Source: Flagellimonas hymeniacidonis (GTDB lineage: Bacteria > Bacteroidota > Bacteroidia > Flavobacteriales > Flavobacteriaceae). Taken from it: a stretch of 64,000 bases of DNA. Positions 19,135 through 27,034 of this stretch are shown here, one piece after another (within the stretch, counting starts at the first letter, position 1; the number at the start of each line of letters is the position of its first letter). Made by a program: the position numbers and the translations under genes. The stretch spans positions 949,349 through 1,013,348 of the forward strand of contig NZ_VRUR01000001.1 in assembly GCF_008040165.1 (NCBI RefSeq), written 5' to 3'. Under the pieces are notes generated by a model. It searched no databases. It saw only the letters and a program-made list of their open reading frames with translations, and was not told the origin of the DNA.

Positions 19135-19165
19135 AAAAAAGCCCTCAAATTTGAGGGCTTTTTTG
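19135..19165 (-). terminator. Strong terminator after the DUF3078 gene
   Basis: AAAAAAGCCCTCAAA pairs perfectly with TTTGAGGGCTTTTTT. The palindrome has T tracts on both strands, so it can work in both directions. It lies 20 nt past the stop of the minus-strand DUF3078 gene. Confidence 0.85.
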
Positions 19166-19184
19166 TTTCATATTCTGTCTTCTA

Positions 19185-20117
19185 TTAAAAAGAATAGCTT
19201 AACCCTAGAGTCCAGTAGGTTTGCAGCTCATTATCGATAGTATCAAATGTCGCAGTTGGATCAGGAATTGGTGCATTGTTCACAATATAGTTAAGCGTTT
19301 CTTGCTTGTTGTTGCGTAGACCAAAATCAAAGCCTACACCTATTACTTTCCATAGGGTATAGGCGAAAGAATTGGTCCAGGTCCAATTGCTCAAGTCTCC
19401 GCTTTCATAGCTTTGAAACATGGATAGGTTTGTTTTAAAACTTACCGCACCAATCTGTTTGGTATAATCCGCTACGATTTTTGCGCCCAAGGACGAGTTG
19501 AAAATTGTATCCTCATCGCTGAATACAAAATTGTAGTTCAAGGGATGAATGACCACGACTAAATCTGGTATTGGAGTCCATGTAGCACCTACCCCAAGAT
19601 CTAAATAACCAGGGTCATTAAAGTTGCTCAAAATTGTAGTGCGGTATTCTCCCAAAGTGGATATAGCAAACTTATCACTCAATTTATACCCATAAAGTGA
19701 CGAGATATTGAATACATCTGTGGATTCTCGAAAACCATCGTCATCGGTTGGATCATCTTTATCATCCAGTTTTACCCAGTTTAAGTTAACATTTGCAGCA
19801 TTTCTCCAAAAGAACTTTTCTTCTTGTTGATTTGCAAACGCGTTTACGGTAAACCCTATTGTTCCTGAATTGTTGTTTGGAATACCTTGCGAAAACCAAT
19901 TGTTGAATCCTGAGAGGCTTCCACCAATCGTTCCAAAAGCGCCTATTTTCCAGCCAGGCAAAGCATCCAATTGTGACTGAAGGGCATTTACCCTTCCTTG
20001 AATGTTCGCAATGGAATCTTTTTTAGGACCAATTTGAGCTTTTAATTCTTCTTCTGTTTGTGCGTAGGTTGCAGCAAGCGCAAAAAATGCTACTGCCACA
20101 TAAAGCAGTTTTTTCAT
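19185..20117 (-). CDS. DUF3078 domain protein, probable outer-membrane protein
   Basis: 310 residues from the ATG at 20117 (upstream in-frame TTG/ATG codons lack a signal). Signal peptide MKKLLYVAVAFFALAATYAQ, then a short coiled coil (residues ~22-48: EELKAQIGPKKDSIANIQGRV region) and a beta-rich body with alternating strands ending in LQTYWTLGLSYSF. The terminal aromatic residue and strand pattern suggest an outer-membrane barrel. DUF3078 proteins are common and uncharacterised in flavobacteria. Own promoter box and terminator, hence a single-gene unit. Confidence 0.82.
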   Translation of the reverse strand: MKKLLYVAVAFFALAATYAQTEEELKAQIGPKKDSIANIQGRVNALQSQLDALPGWKIGAFGTIGGSLSGFNNWFSQGIPNNNSGTIGFTVNAFANQQEEKFFWRNAANVNLNWVKLDDKDDPTDDDGFRESTDVFNISSLYGYKLSDKFAISTLGEYRTTILSNFNDPGYLDLGVGATWTPIPDLVVVIHPLNYNFVFSDEDTIFNSSLGAKIVADYTKQIGAVSFKTNLSMFQSYESGDLSNWTWTNSFAYTLWKVIGVGFDFGLRNNKQETLNYIVNNAPIPDPTATFDTIDNELQTYWTLGLSYSF

Positions 20118-20143
20118 AGTATGGAGTTTTGTGTTTAGAACCC

Positions 20144-20151
20144 CAAAAGTA
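20144..20151 (-). promoter_or_regulatory. Promoter -7 box of the DUF3078 gene
   Basis: TACTTTTG on the minus strand matches TAnnTTTG exactly, 26 nt before the ATG. No -33 TTG found at the usual spacing. Confidence 0.45.
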
Positions 20152-20265
20152 AGAAAAGTCACATTTAAAAAAAGACATTCATCAATCCAAACAGGACTTA
20201 TACAAATTCCATTTACCTACCAAACTTTATTTCACCTTTCTTGAAAGTTGTTAAATCCACTTATC

Positions 20266-21774
20266 ATGAAAAAAATTGCAATTACGCGTTTGTCAATCTT
20301 ATTTTTCGGTTTACTCCTTCTCTCCTGTACAAAAAAAGATGATTCCCCAACAACCCCAGAAGAAGGTGGTCCGGACATCTCAAGTTTTAGCCCAACCTCT
20401 GGGCCCGTGGGTACAGAAATCTTTATAACCGGGAAAAACTTTGGAAGTACTGTAGCAGCCAATACCGTAAAAATTGGGAACACTACTGCCACAGTCGGCA
20501 GCGCTTCTACAACAGAGCTTTTTATTACCGTTCCCAACGGGGCCGCAACAGGTAAGGTAAGTGTCACCGTTGGAGGAAAAACCGATACCGGAGGTACTTT
20601 TACTGTAACTCAAGATGAAGAATCCAATAACGTAGCTCTCAACAAAACTGATATTGAACTCTTTACTTTAGATTCAGAGACTTTGTCTTTTGCTTCTGGT
20701 GTTGATGCGAATACTCATGTAGACTGGAGCTCTAACGATGAAAGTGTGGCAATAGTGGATGATAATGGGAAAATTACTGGAGTAGCAGCTGGGTCCACAA
20801 TTATCACGGCTATCGTTGGTGATAACGAAGTTGAGGCAACGGTAACCATAAAACCGAATGTTTATGTAGTTGGTTTTGAGAGTGATGGCGATACAGATGT
20901 AGTAAAGTTATGGACAAACGGCATAGCCGAAGAACTCCCGAATGCAGGAGATGCCAGTTCTGTGTTCGTAAATGGCGCAGACGTTTATGTTGCTGGACAA
21001 AGTAGTGATGACCAAGCAGCTATTTGGAAGAATGGGGCAATCTCTCAACTTACCAATGGAGCTAACTATGCAGAAGCGAGATCGGTATTTGTGGTTGGTT
21101 CTGATGTGTATGTCGCAGGAAATGATGATGATGGAGACAGTGATGTTGCTTTAGTTTGGAAGAATGGTGAACTGCTTCATGAATTGACAGATGGTACAAC
21201 TTCTGCAAGAGCATATTCCATATTTGTTGTTGGATCGGATACTTATGTCTCAGGAAATGAAAGTAATGAAGCTCTTAAAAATGTGGCCAAGATTTGGAAA
21301 AATGATGTATTACTTCATACGCTTTCAGATGAAGCTAACAATGGTGATGCAAGATCAGTGTTTGTAGATGGCTCTAATGTTTATGCCGTTGGACAGGAGG
21401 AAATTGTAAACGAGTATGCTGCTAAAATATGGAAGAATGGTGTGGCCACTAATCTAACCGATGGCACTAACTATGCCGATGCTCGGTCAGTATTTGTTGT
21501 AGATTCCGACGTATATGTGGTAGGGCTTGAAAACACAATAAATGGCGACACTCTAATAGTTTGGAAGAATGAACAAATTCTTTATACCCTAACTGATGGA
21601 TCTGCCTTAGCAGATGCCCATGGTATATTTGTTGTTGGTTCTGATGTGTATGTTGCAGGCCATGTGGATGAAGGTGATAACACAGTAGCTAAGGTATGGA
21701 AAAACGAAGAAGTTCTTTATGAACTAAACAATGGGTCTGATTTGGCCCGGGCATACTCCATATTCCTAAAGTAA
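20266..21774 (+). CDS. Lipoprotein with IPT/TIG, Big_2 and predicted seven-bladed propeller
   Basis: 502 residues from the ATG at 20266. Lipoprotein signal ending FGLLLLSCTKK. Residues ~38-115 form an IPT/TIG domain (SFSPTSGPVGTEIFITGKNFG). Residues ~125-200 look like a bacterial Ig-like Big_2 domain (VDWSSNDESVAIVDDNGKITGVAAGSTIITA). From ~203 to the end come seven repeats of ~40-45 residues with the pattern VYVxG...(I/V)WKNG...LT(D/N)G..ADARSVFV. The last copy stops at SIFLK, so the ring would close with the first VYVVG strand. Probably cell-surface binding or adhesion; no enzyme motif seen. Confidence 0.8.
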   Translation: MKKIAITRLSILFFGLLLLSCTKKDDSPTTPEEGGPDISSFSPTSGPVGTEIFITGKNFGSTVAANTVKIGNTTATVGSASTTELFITVPNGAATGKVSVTVGGKTDTGGTFTVTQDEESNNVALNKTDIELFTLDSETLSFASGVDANTHVDWSSNDESVAIVDDNGKITGVAAGSTIITAIVGDNEVEATVTIKPNVYVVGFESDGDTDVVKLWTNGIAEELPNAGDASSVFVNGADVYVAGQSSDDQAAIWKNGAISQLTNGANYAEARSVFVVGSDVYVAGNDDDGDSDVALVWKNGELLHELTDGTTSARAYSIFVVGSDTYVSGNESNEALKNVAKIWKNDVLLHTLSDEANNGDARSVFVDGSNVYAVGQEEIVNEYAAKIWKNGVATNLTDGTNYADARSVFVVDSDVYVVGLENTINGDTLIVWKNEQILYTLTDGSALADAHGIFVVGSDVYVAGHVDEGDNTVAKVWKNEEVLYELNNGSDLARAYSIFLK

Positions 21775-21799
21775 TCTCTTGTCCAAACAAGAAATAACT

Positions 21800-22303
21800 C
21801 TATTTTTTCTTGAACAACGGTACTGAAGAACAGGCTTCGCCATACATGACGCTTTTTGCAACTTGCTGAATTTTAGAAATTGCCAAGATGTAGGCATTTT
21901 CAGGTACTGGTTTATTAGAGCATCCTTTAATGATGACAGGTTTATCCCTAAATTCTGAAACATCCAAAGCTTCCAAAAGTGTTTGATACAAGGATAGTTC
22001 TAAATCTTCCAAACTACCGATTACAACTTTTTTAGAATAGGGATTCAATTTGGATGCCACTAACATATACGCCCATCCTGGAATTACAGCATCCGTGGAA
22101 CAAGTCAATGCAACATAAGCATCTTTATACATTGTCCAATCATGTTCTTCCAAATGTTTTCTGAATTCTTTCTCCCTTAAAATAATCCCTTCATAAAGCC
22201 AGTCTTTTATATCCAATATTACCCTCTCCCCTTTTGGATATAAATCCTCAAGATCAAAAGTGATTAACTTACTTTGAGCTACTCTGTTTACTATTTCAGA
22301 CAT
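21800..22303 (-). CDS. DUF2480 family protein
   Basis: 167 residues. The sequence SEIVNRVAQSKLITFDLEDLYP and the segment GCSNKPVPENAYILA match the flavobacterial DUF2480 family. No signal peptide, so cytoplasmic. Its function is not established. In this clade it usually ends the SUF operon, as here, although a repeat element with a four-helix-bundle gene now separates it from the DUF59 gene. Convergent with the propeller lipoprotein, 25 nt apart. Confidence 0.85.
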   Translation of the reverse strand: MSEIVNRVAQSKLITFDLEDLYPKGERVILDIKDWLYEGIILREKEFRKHLEEHDWTMYKDAYVALTCSTDAVIPGWAYMLVASKLNPYSKKVVIGSLEDLELSLYQTLLEALDVSEFRDKPVIIKGCSNKPVPENAYILAISKIQQVAKSVMYGEACSSVPLFKKK

Positions 22304-22310
22304 AGGTTTT

Positions 22311-22357
22311 CAGATATATCAGAAGTCAGTGTTCAGTTATCAGATTTCTGACATCTG
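22311..22357. repeat. Heptamer repeat arm, left of the four-helix-bundle gene
   Basis: Tandem degenerate 7-mers: CAGAAGT, CAGTGTT, CAGTTAT, CAGATTT, CTGACAT, CTGCGTT. The same units occur at 26198-26262. They lie in the short gap between the DUF2480 gene and the inserted gene and carry no coding sequence. Confidence 0.7.
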
Positions 22358-22375
22358 CGTTCCAATACCTTAAAG

Positions 22376-22738
22376 TTACTTTTTGTTTTCCAAATGTTTT
22401 ATTAAGCCGTGAATAGTTTTGGAAATTTCATCACAAACACCATAAGTCTTATCGAATATGTTTTTATTGATATAATTTACATCTAAAGCTAAATATAATT
22501 GGGATTTTACTTCATAACATGATGCTTTAGCAACATTTAAAAAGTAAATGAATTCTTTGTTCGTTTTTCTTCCATAACCTTCTGCAATGTTAGAAGAAAT
22601 TGAAATAGATGCTCTTCTTATCTGATCACGTAGTGCAAAATCTTTTGAAAAAACCTTCTCATCCGTAATCTGATATATTTCTTTGTTGAGCTCTCTAGCC
22701 TTTCTCCATGAAACTATTTGTTCAAACCCCTTATCCAT
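22376..22738 (-). CDS. Four-helix-bundle protein, 23S rRNA intervening-sequence type
   Basis: 120 residues. The core DFALRDQIRRASISISSNIAEGYGRKTNKEFIYFLNVAKASCYEVKSQLYLA is diagnostic of the S23/IVP four-helix-bundle family, first known from intervening sequences in 23S rRNA genes and also found free in bacterial genomes. It is a single cytoplasmic bundle; the biochemical role is unknown. Here it sits between the DUF59 and DUF2480 genes of the SUF operon, flanked on both sides by heptamer and CTGATATC-type repeats, so the gene with its flanks looks like an inserted cassette. Confidence 0.9.
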   Translation of the reverse strand: MDKGFEQIVSWRKARELNKEIYQITDEKVFSKDFALRDQIRRASISISSNIAEGYGRKTNKEFIYFLNVAKASCYEVKSQLYLALDVNYINKNIFDKTYGVCDEISKTIHGLIKHLENKK

Positions 22739-22750
22739 TTTATTTAATTT

Positions 22751-22780
22751 CTGATATCCGAGGTCTGATATCTTATTTTA
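22751..22780. repeat. Right arm of the four-helix-bundle element
   Basis: A CTGATATCCGAGGTCTGATATC block followed by TTATTTTA. It matches 26234-26263 (CTGAGACCCGATGTCTGAAATC then TTATTA) at roughly 80 percent by eye. The two CTGATATC half-units are direct repeats. It ends just before the stop of the DUF59 gene. Confidence 0.65.
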
Positions 22781-22781
22781 C

Positions 22782-23111
22782 TTAAAGCATTCCCAACTCC
22801 AATTTGGCTTCCTCGCTCATCAATTCTTGGGTCCAAGGAGGGTCAAAAGTAATTTCAACTTCAACATCTTTTAAGGCATCTAAGGATTTTACCTTTTCCT
22901 CCACTTCAACAGGTAATGTTTCCGCTACGGGACAATTGGGCGATGTCAATGTCATTAAAATTTTTACATCGTTATCCTCATTTACAAAAACATCATAAAT
23001 AAGGCCTAACTCATATATATCAACCGGAATTTCAGGATCATAAATGGTCTTAAGGACCTTTACGATTTTCTCTCCCAGTTCTTGTGTATCTATTACGACT
23101 TCTTCACTCAT
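22782..23111 (-). CDS. SUF-associated DUF59/MIP18 family Fe-S assembly factor
   Basis: 109 residues from the ATG at 23111. DUF59 motif: IYDPEIPVDIYELGLIYDV, then TLTSPNCPVAETLP with the conserved cysteine, and VEITFDPPWTQELMSEEAKLELGM. Members (SufT/PaaD/MIP18) help mature or carry Fe-S clusters. It starts 6 nt after the end of sufE, so it is part of the SUF operon. Confidence 0.92.
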   Translation of the reverse strand: MSEEVVIDTQELGEKIVKVLKTIYDPEIPVDIYELGLIYDVFVNEDNDVKILMTLTSPNCPVAETLPVEVEEKVKSLDALKDVEVEITFDPPWTQELMSEEAKLELGML

Positions 23112-23116
23112 TTCTC

Positions 23117-23539
23117 TCAATTTAATTGGGTTTGATAGGCGATGGCATACAATTTTAATTGCTTTACCATACTTACCAATCCGTTTGCCCTTGTTGGCGA
23201 AAGATGCTCCTTAAGACCTATTTCATCAATAAAATCTGTATTGGCATCAATAATATCTTGCGGTTTCTGATTGCTAAATGCCCTAATCAAAATGGCAATA
23301 ATTCCCTTGGTAATTATTGCATCGCTATCCGCTGTAAAGACCAATTTGTCATTATCCAATTCTGCATGAACCCACACTTTACTTTGACAGCCTTTGATGA
23401 TGTTATCATCTGTTTTGTATTGCCCATCAATCAGGGGAAGTGATTTGCCCAGTTCAATCATGTATTCATAACGTTGCATCCAATCATCAAACATGGAAAA
23501 CTCATCTACAATTTCTTCCTGAATACTTTCTATGGTCAT
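23117..23539 (-). CDS. sufE: Sulfur acceptor protein SufE
   Basis: 140 residues. SufE takes persulfide sulfur from SufS and stimulates the desulfurase. Motifs: DWMQRYEYMIELGKSLPLID and NIIKGCQSKVWV, whose cysteine is the acceptor; SDAIITKGIIAILIRAFSN follows. Lies between sufS (72 nt upstream) and the DUF59 gene. Confidence 0.95.
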   Translation of the reverse strand: MTIESIQEEIVDEFSMFDDWMQRYEYMIELGKSLPLIDGQYKTDDNIIKGCQSKVWVHAELDNDKLVFTADSDAIITKGIIAILIRAFSNQKPQDIIDANTDFIDEIGLKEHLSPTRANGLVSMVKQLKLYAIAYQTQLN

Positions 23540-23611
23540 GTGTCAGTTTTGTTCAAAAATACAATTAGGATGGTTGTTAATCAAACCTTTAAGATAAAGA
23601 TAACTTCTGTG

Positions 23612-24838
23612 TTACAGCAACATATTTCTGGCTCGTTTCACTCCTTCAACCAAAACATCCACTTCTTCTTTTGTATTATAAAAACTGAAGCTAGCTCTAA
23701 CGGTGCCTGGGATTTTATAAAAATCCATAATGGGCTGTGCGCAGTGATGACCAGTGCGGACCGCTATGCCTAATTTATCTAAAATAGTTCCGATATCATA
23801 CGGATGAATCCCATCAATATTAAAGGAAATAACTGAGGTTTTGTTTTTGGCGGTTCCATAGATTTTTAAACCATCAATCGCAAGCAGTTGTGCTGTGGCA
23901 TATTGAAGCAGTTCTTCTTCATACTGGGCAATCGCATCAAAACCAATACTGTTCATATAATCCAAAGCCGCGCCAAAAGCTATTCCGCCACAAATATTGG
24001 GAGTTCCTGCTTCAAACTTATGTGGCAAATCGGCATATGTGGTCTTTTCAAAAGTAACCTCGGCAATCATTTCTCCACCTCCTTGATAGGGCGGTAATTT
24101 ATTCAACCATTCCTCTTTACCATAAAGCATTCCTACTCCGGTTGGCCCACAAACCTTGTGCGCAGAAACGGTATAAAAATCCACATCCAAAGCTTGCATA
24201 TCTGCCTTTATATGAGGGGCAGCTTGTGCACCATCAACTAAAACCGCTGCTCCCACTTTGTGGGACGCTTCAATAATTTCTTTTATCGGGTTAACTGTTC
24301 CCAAAGCATTGGATACGTGGTTGCAAAACACCATCTTGGTTTTGTCCGAAAGTAAATCATGAAACGCCTCCATAACCAACTCCCCATTCTGGTTCATTGG
24401 TATTACTTTTAAAATAGCTCCGGTACGTTCGCAAAGCATTTGCCATGGCACTATATTGGAATGGTGTTCCATGGCCGAAACCAAAATCTCGTCGCCTTTT
24501 TTTACAAAAGATGTAAATCCGTTTGCTACCAAATTAATACTATGCGTAGTCCCTGAAGTTAAAATTACTTCATGAGTCTTAGCGATGTTATAGTGTTTCT
24601 GAATTTTAATTCGTGCGGCCTCATAAGCATCCGTGGCCTCTTGTGAAAGACTATGCACGCCACGATGAATGTTGGCATTGTAATTTTGGTAATAGTCAAC
24701 GATAACATCAATAACCTGCTGGGGTGTTTGTGATGTAGCGGCATTATCCAAATACACTAATGGCTTTCCATTGACTTTCCTATTTAGAATAGGGAAGTCT
24801 TTGCGTATGGTTTCAATATCTAAAGCTGTCTGTATCAT
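23612..24838 (-). CDS. sufS: Cysteine desulfurase SufS
   Basis: 408 residues, group II desulfurase. It removes sulfur from cysteine with PLP. The N-terminus has RKDFPILNRKVNGKPLVYLDNAATSQ; the PLP lysine is in YTVSAHKVCGPTGVGMLYG; the persulfide cysteine is in RTGHHCAQPIM near the C-terminus. It follows sufD and precedes sufE, its partner. Confidence 0.97.
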   Translation of the reverse strand: MIQTALDIETIRKDFPILNRKVNGKPLVYLDNAATSQTPQQVIDVIVDYYQNYNANIHRGVHSLSQEATDAYEAARIKIQKHYNIAKTHEVILTSGTTHSINLVANGFTSFVKKGDEILVSAMEHHSNIVPWQMLCERTGAILKVIPMNQNGELVMEAFHDLLSDKTKMVFCNHVSNALGTVNPIKEIIEASHKVGAAVLVDGAQAAPHIKADMQALDVDFYTVSAHKVCGPTGVGMLYGKEEWLNKLPPYQGGGEMIAEVTFEKTTYADLPHKFEAGTPNICGGIAFGAALDYMNSIGFDAIAQYEEELLQYATAQLLAIDGLKIYGTAKNKTSVISFNIDGIHPYDIGTILDKLGIAVRTGHHCAQPIMDFYKIPGTVRASFSFYNTKEEVDVLVEGVKRARNMLL

Positions 24839-24875
24839 TGCTCGGATTTCCCTTTAGTGGGAAAACAATATCTCA

Positions 24876-26192
24876 TTACAATTCAAATCCTACACGAACG
24901 CCAAGTTTGTTGGCAATGATCTTATTGATTCTAGTCTTAAGCTCAGGGATACGAACACTTTCCAAAACATTATTGGCAAAGGCATACATTAACAAAGCCG
25001 TTGCCTCTTTCTTGGGAATTCCTCTGGACTGCAGATAAAACAAGGCATCCTCATCCAACTGTCCAATAGTACATCCATGGGAACATTTTACATCATCTGC
25101 AAAAATTTCCAATTGTGGTTTTGTGTTGATCGTAGCCTTGTCGCTAATCAATATATTATTGTTCTGCTGAAAGGCATTGGTTTTTTGGGCTATCTTATCA
25201 ACAATGATTTTCCCATTGAAAACTCCCGTAGACTTCTCCCCAAAAATACCTTTGTAATCTTGATGGCTTTCACAATTAGGTTGCGCATGGTGTACCAATG
25301 TATGGTGATCTACATGTTGCTTTTCACCCAAAATGGTAACTCCTTTAAGCACAGAGTCCATATATTCTCCATTTTGATAGAAGTTCAAATTGTTCCGAGT
25401 AAGTTTCCCGCCAAACGAAAAGGTGTGCACGCGAACAACACTTTTATCCTTTTGAGAAATATAAGTATTATCGATCAGCGATGCTGTGTTCTCATCATTC
25501 TGCACTTTGTAGTAATCCACATTGGCATCCTTGGCTGCAAAAATTTCGGTCACGGAATTGGTAAGGACCTCATTCCCCGTCAAACTTTGGTGACGTTCTA
25601 TAATTTGAACCTCAGCATTTTCTTCAACAATTACCAAGTTTCGAGGCTGCAGCATTAAAGCAGCTTCATTACCCGTTGCCAAATGCACTATTTGAATAGG
25701 CTTCTTAGGTACTTTGTTCTTTGGAATATAGATATAGGCGCCCTCTTTGCTAAAGGCCGTATTCAAAGTAGTTAAAGACTCATCTTTAGAAGCCACTTTA
25801 TTAAAATACACATCTATGACCTGCTTGTATTGCGGTTTGGTCAATGCGGCACTCATCAAACATACATCTACACCATCATGGGTGGTTTCCGATAGATACG
25901 AGCTGTACACGCCATCAATAAATACAATCTTATAGGTATCTATTTCATGCAAGAAATACTTTTTAATGTCCTTGTATTCAAGTGTGTTTTCCTTTTTTGG
26001 GAAAATACTAAAGTCCACTTTTTGAATACCATTCAGGGACGTATATTTCCAAGCTTCTTCTTTTTTGGAAGGAAAGCCTTTTTCTTCAAAATTCTTGATG
26101 GCCTCTGAACGAACCTCGTGCACAGGGTGGTCCAAATCCACATTGTTCTCAAATGCTATGAAAGAAGAAAGTAATTTATCTTTTAAATCCAT
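24876..26192 (-). CDS. sufD: Fe-S scaffold subunit SufD
   Basis: 438 residues. SufD forms the SufBC2D scaffold. The helical N-terminus has KEEAWKYTSLNGI; the beta-helix core and C-terminus show VDHHTLVHHAQPNCESHQDYKG and DVKCSHGCTIGQLDEDALFYLQSRG, the usual SufD end. A 72-nt heptamer repeat element separates it from sufC upstream. Confidence 0.96.
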   Translation of the reverse strand: MDLKDKLLSSFIAFENNVDLDHPVHEVRSEAIKNFEEKGFPSKKEEAWKYTSLNGIQKVDFSIFPKKENTLEYKDIKKYFLHEIDTYKIVFIDGVYSSYLSETTHDGVDVCLMSAALTKPQYKQVIDVYFNKVASKDESLTTLNTAFSKEGAYIYIPKNKVPKKPIQIVHLATGNEAALMLQPRNLVIVEENAEVQIIERHQSLTGNEVLTNSVTEIFAAKDANVDYYKVQNDENTASLIDNTYISQKDKSVVRVHTFSFGGKLTRNNLNFYQNGEYMDSVLKGVTILGEKQHVDHHTLVHHAQPNCESHQDYKGIFGEKSTGVFNGKIIVDKIAQKTNAFQQNNNILISDKATINTKPQLEIFADDVKCSHGCTIGQLDEDALFYLQSRGIPKKEATALLMYAFANNVLESVRIPELKTRINKIIANKLGVRVGFEL

Positions 26193-26197
26193 TATAT

Positions 26198-26264
26198 CAG
26201 TGTTCAGTTGTCAGTGTTCAGTTGTCAGTTTCCTGAGACCCGATGTCTGAAATCTTATTATCTG
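26198..26264. repeat. Solo heptamer repeat element between sufC and sufD
   Basis: Ten consecutive 7-mers starting CAGTGTT, CAGTTGT, CAGTGTT, CAGTTGT, CAGTTTC, then CTGAGAC, CCGATGT, CTGAAAT, CTTATTA. It joins the left and right arms seen around the four-helix-bundle gene at 22311-22780 without any gene between them, so it looks like the empty or deleted form of the same element. It fills the whole sufC-sufD gap. Confidence 0.7.
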
Positions 26265-27017
26265 TTATACTACCGTTTCCTGCTTTATCCAGTCGTATCC
26301 TTTCTCTTCTAATTCCAAAGCCAGCTCTTTGGTGCCTGACTTCACAATTTTTCCATCATGTAAGACATGTACAAAGTCTGGTACAATATATTCCAGCAAT
26401 CTTTGATAGTGGGTAATCACGATAATAGCATTGTCTTTTCCCCTAAGCTTGTTCACTCCGTTTGCGACAATACGAAGTGCATCAATATCCAATCCTGAAT
26501 CTGTCTCATCCAAAATAGCCAACTTAGGTTCTAACATTGCCATCTGAAAAATCTCATTTCTTTTCTTCTCTCCTCCGGAAAATCCTTCATTAAGGGAGCG
26601 CGATAAAAACTTTCGGTCAATTTCCAACATTTCCGATTTCTCACGAATCAGTTTCAGCATTTGGTTTGCAGGCATATCCTCCAAGCCTCTTGCCTTTCTA
26701 GATGCGTTAATTGCCGTTTTCATGAAATTGGTCACAGAAACCCCAGGAATCTCAACTGGATATTGAAATGATAAGAAGATTCCTTTGTGTGCTCTTTCTT
26801 CCGGATCTAGTTCTTCTAAATCCTCACCATCCAAAGCAAGACTGCCCTTCTTTATTTCAAACTCTTCTTTTCCGGCAATCACAGATGCCAAGGTGCTCTT
26901 CCCTGAACCATTTGGCCCCATAATAGCATGAACTTCTCCTGCGTTCACCTCAAGGTTGATTCCGTTCAAGATTTTTTTATCTTCTATGCTTGCGTGTAAA
27001 TCCTTAATCTCTAGCAT
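26265..27017 (-). CDS. sufC: Fe-S assembly ATPase SufC
   Basis: 250 residues from the ATG at 27017 (MLEIKDLHASIEDKKIL). ABC-type ATPase: Walker A GPNGSGKST, Q-loop SFQYPVEIPG, signature FSGGEKKRNE, Walker B LAILDETDSGLD and H-loop ITHYQR. SufC drives conformational change of the SufB-SufD scaffold. Unusually it is separated from sufB by a metallo-beta-lactamase-fold gene. Confidence 0.97.
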   Translation of the reverse strand: MLEIKDLHASIEDKKILNGINLEVNAGEVHAIMGPNGSGKSTLASVIAGKEEFEIKKGSLALDGEDLEELDPEERAHKGIFLSFQYPVEIPGVSVTNFMKTAINASRKARGLEDMPANQMLKLIREKSEMLEIDRKFLSRSLNEGFSGGEKKRNEIFQMAMLEPKLAILDETDSGLDIDALRIVANGVNKLRGKDNAIIVITHYQRLLEYIVPDFVHVLHDGKIVKSGTKELALELEEKGYDWIKQETVV

Positions 27018-27034
27018 TCTCTTGTAATTCAATA

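Larger units (their letters stand above)
18637..19184. other. Long intergenic region upstream of the hybrid regulator
   Basis: About 550 nt without a convincing gene. It holds two adjacent inverted repeats (18733-18776) and, at its far end, a bidirectional terminator (19135-19165). A 44-codon frame starts at 18852 on the plus strand (MLLRHPPMKQF...) but has no promoter, signal or coding bias I can point to, so I do not call it. No tRNA or known riboswitch recognised. Confidence 0.5.

Noticed and set aside
24839-24875. TTTCCCTTTAGTGGGAAA between sufS and sufD as another brnQ-tail copy
   Set aside because: Shares only the TTCCC...GGGAAA palindrome; no further match.
25077-25658. 193-codon frame antisense to sufD
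   Set aside because: Shadow of a highly conserved gene; composition rich in Ile/Phe/Cys as expected of antisense frames and no start context.
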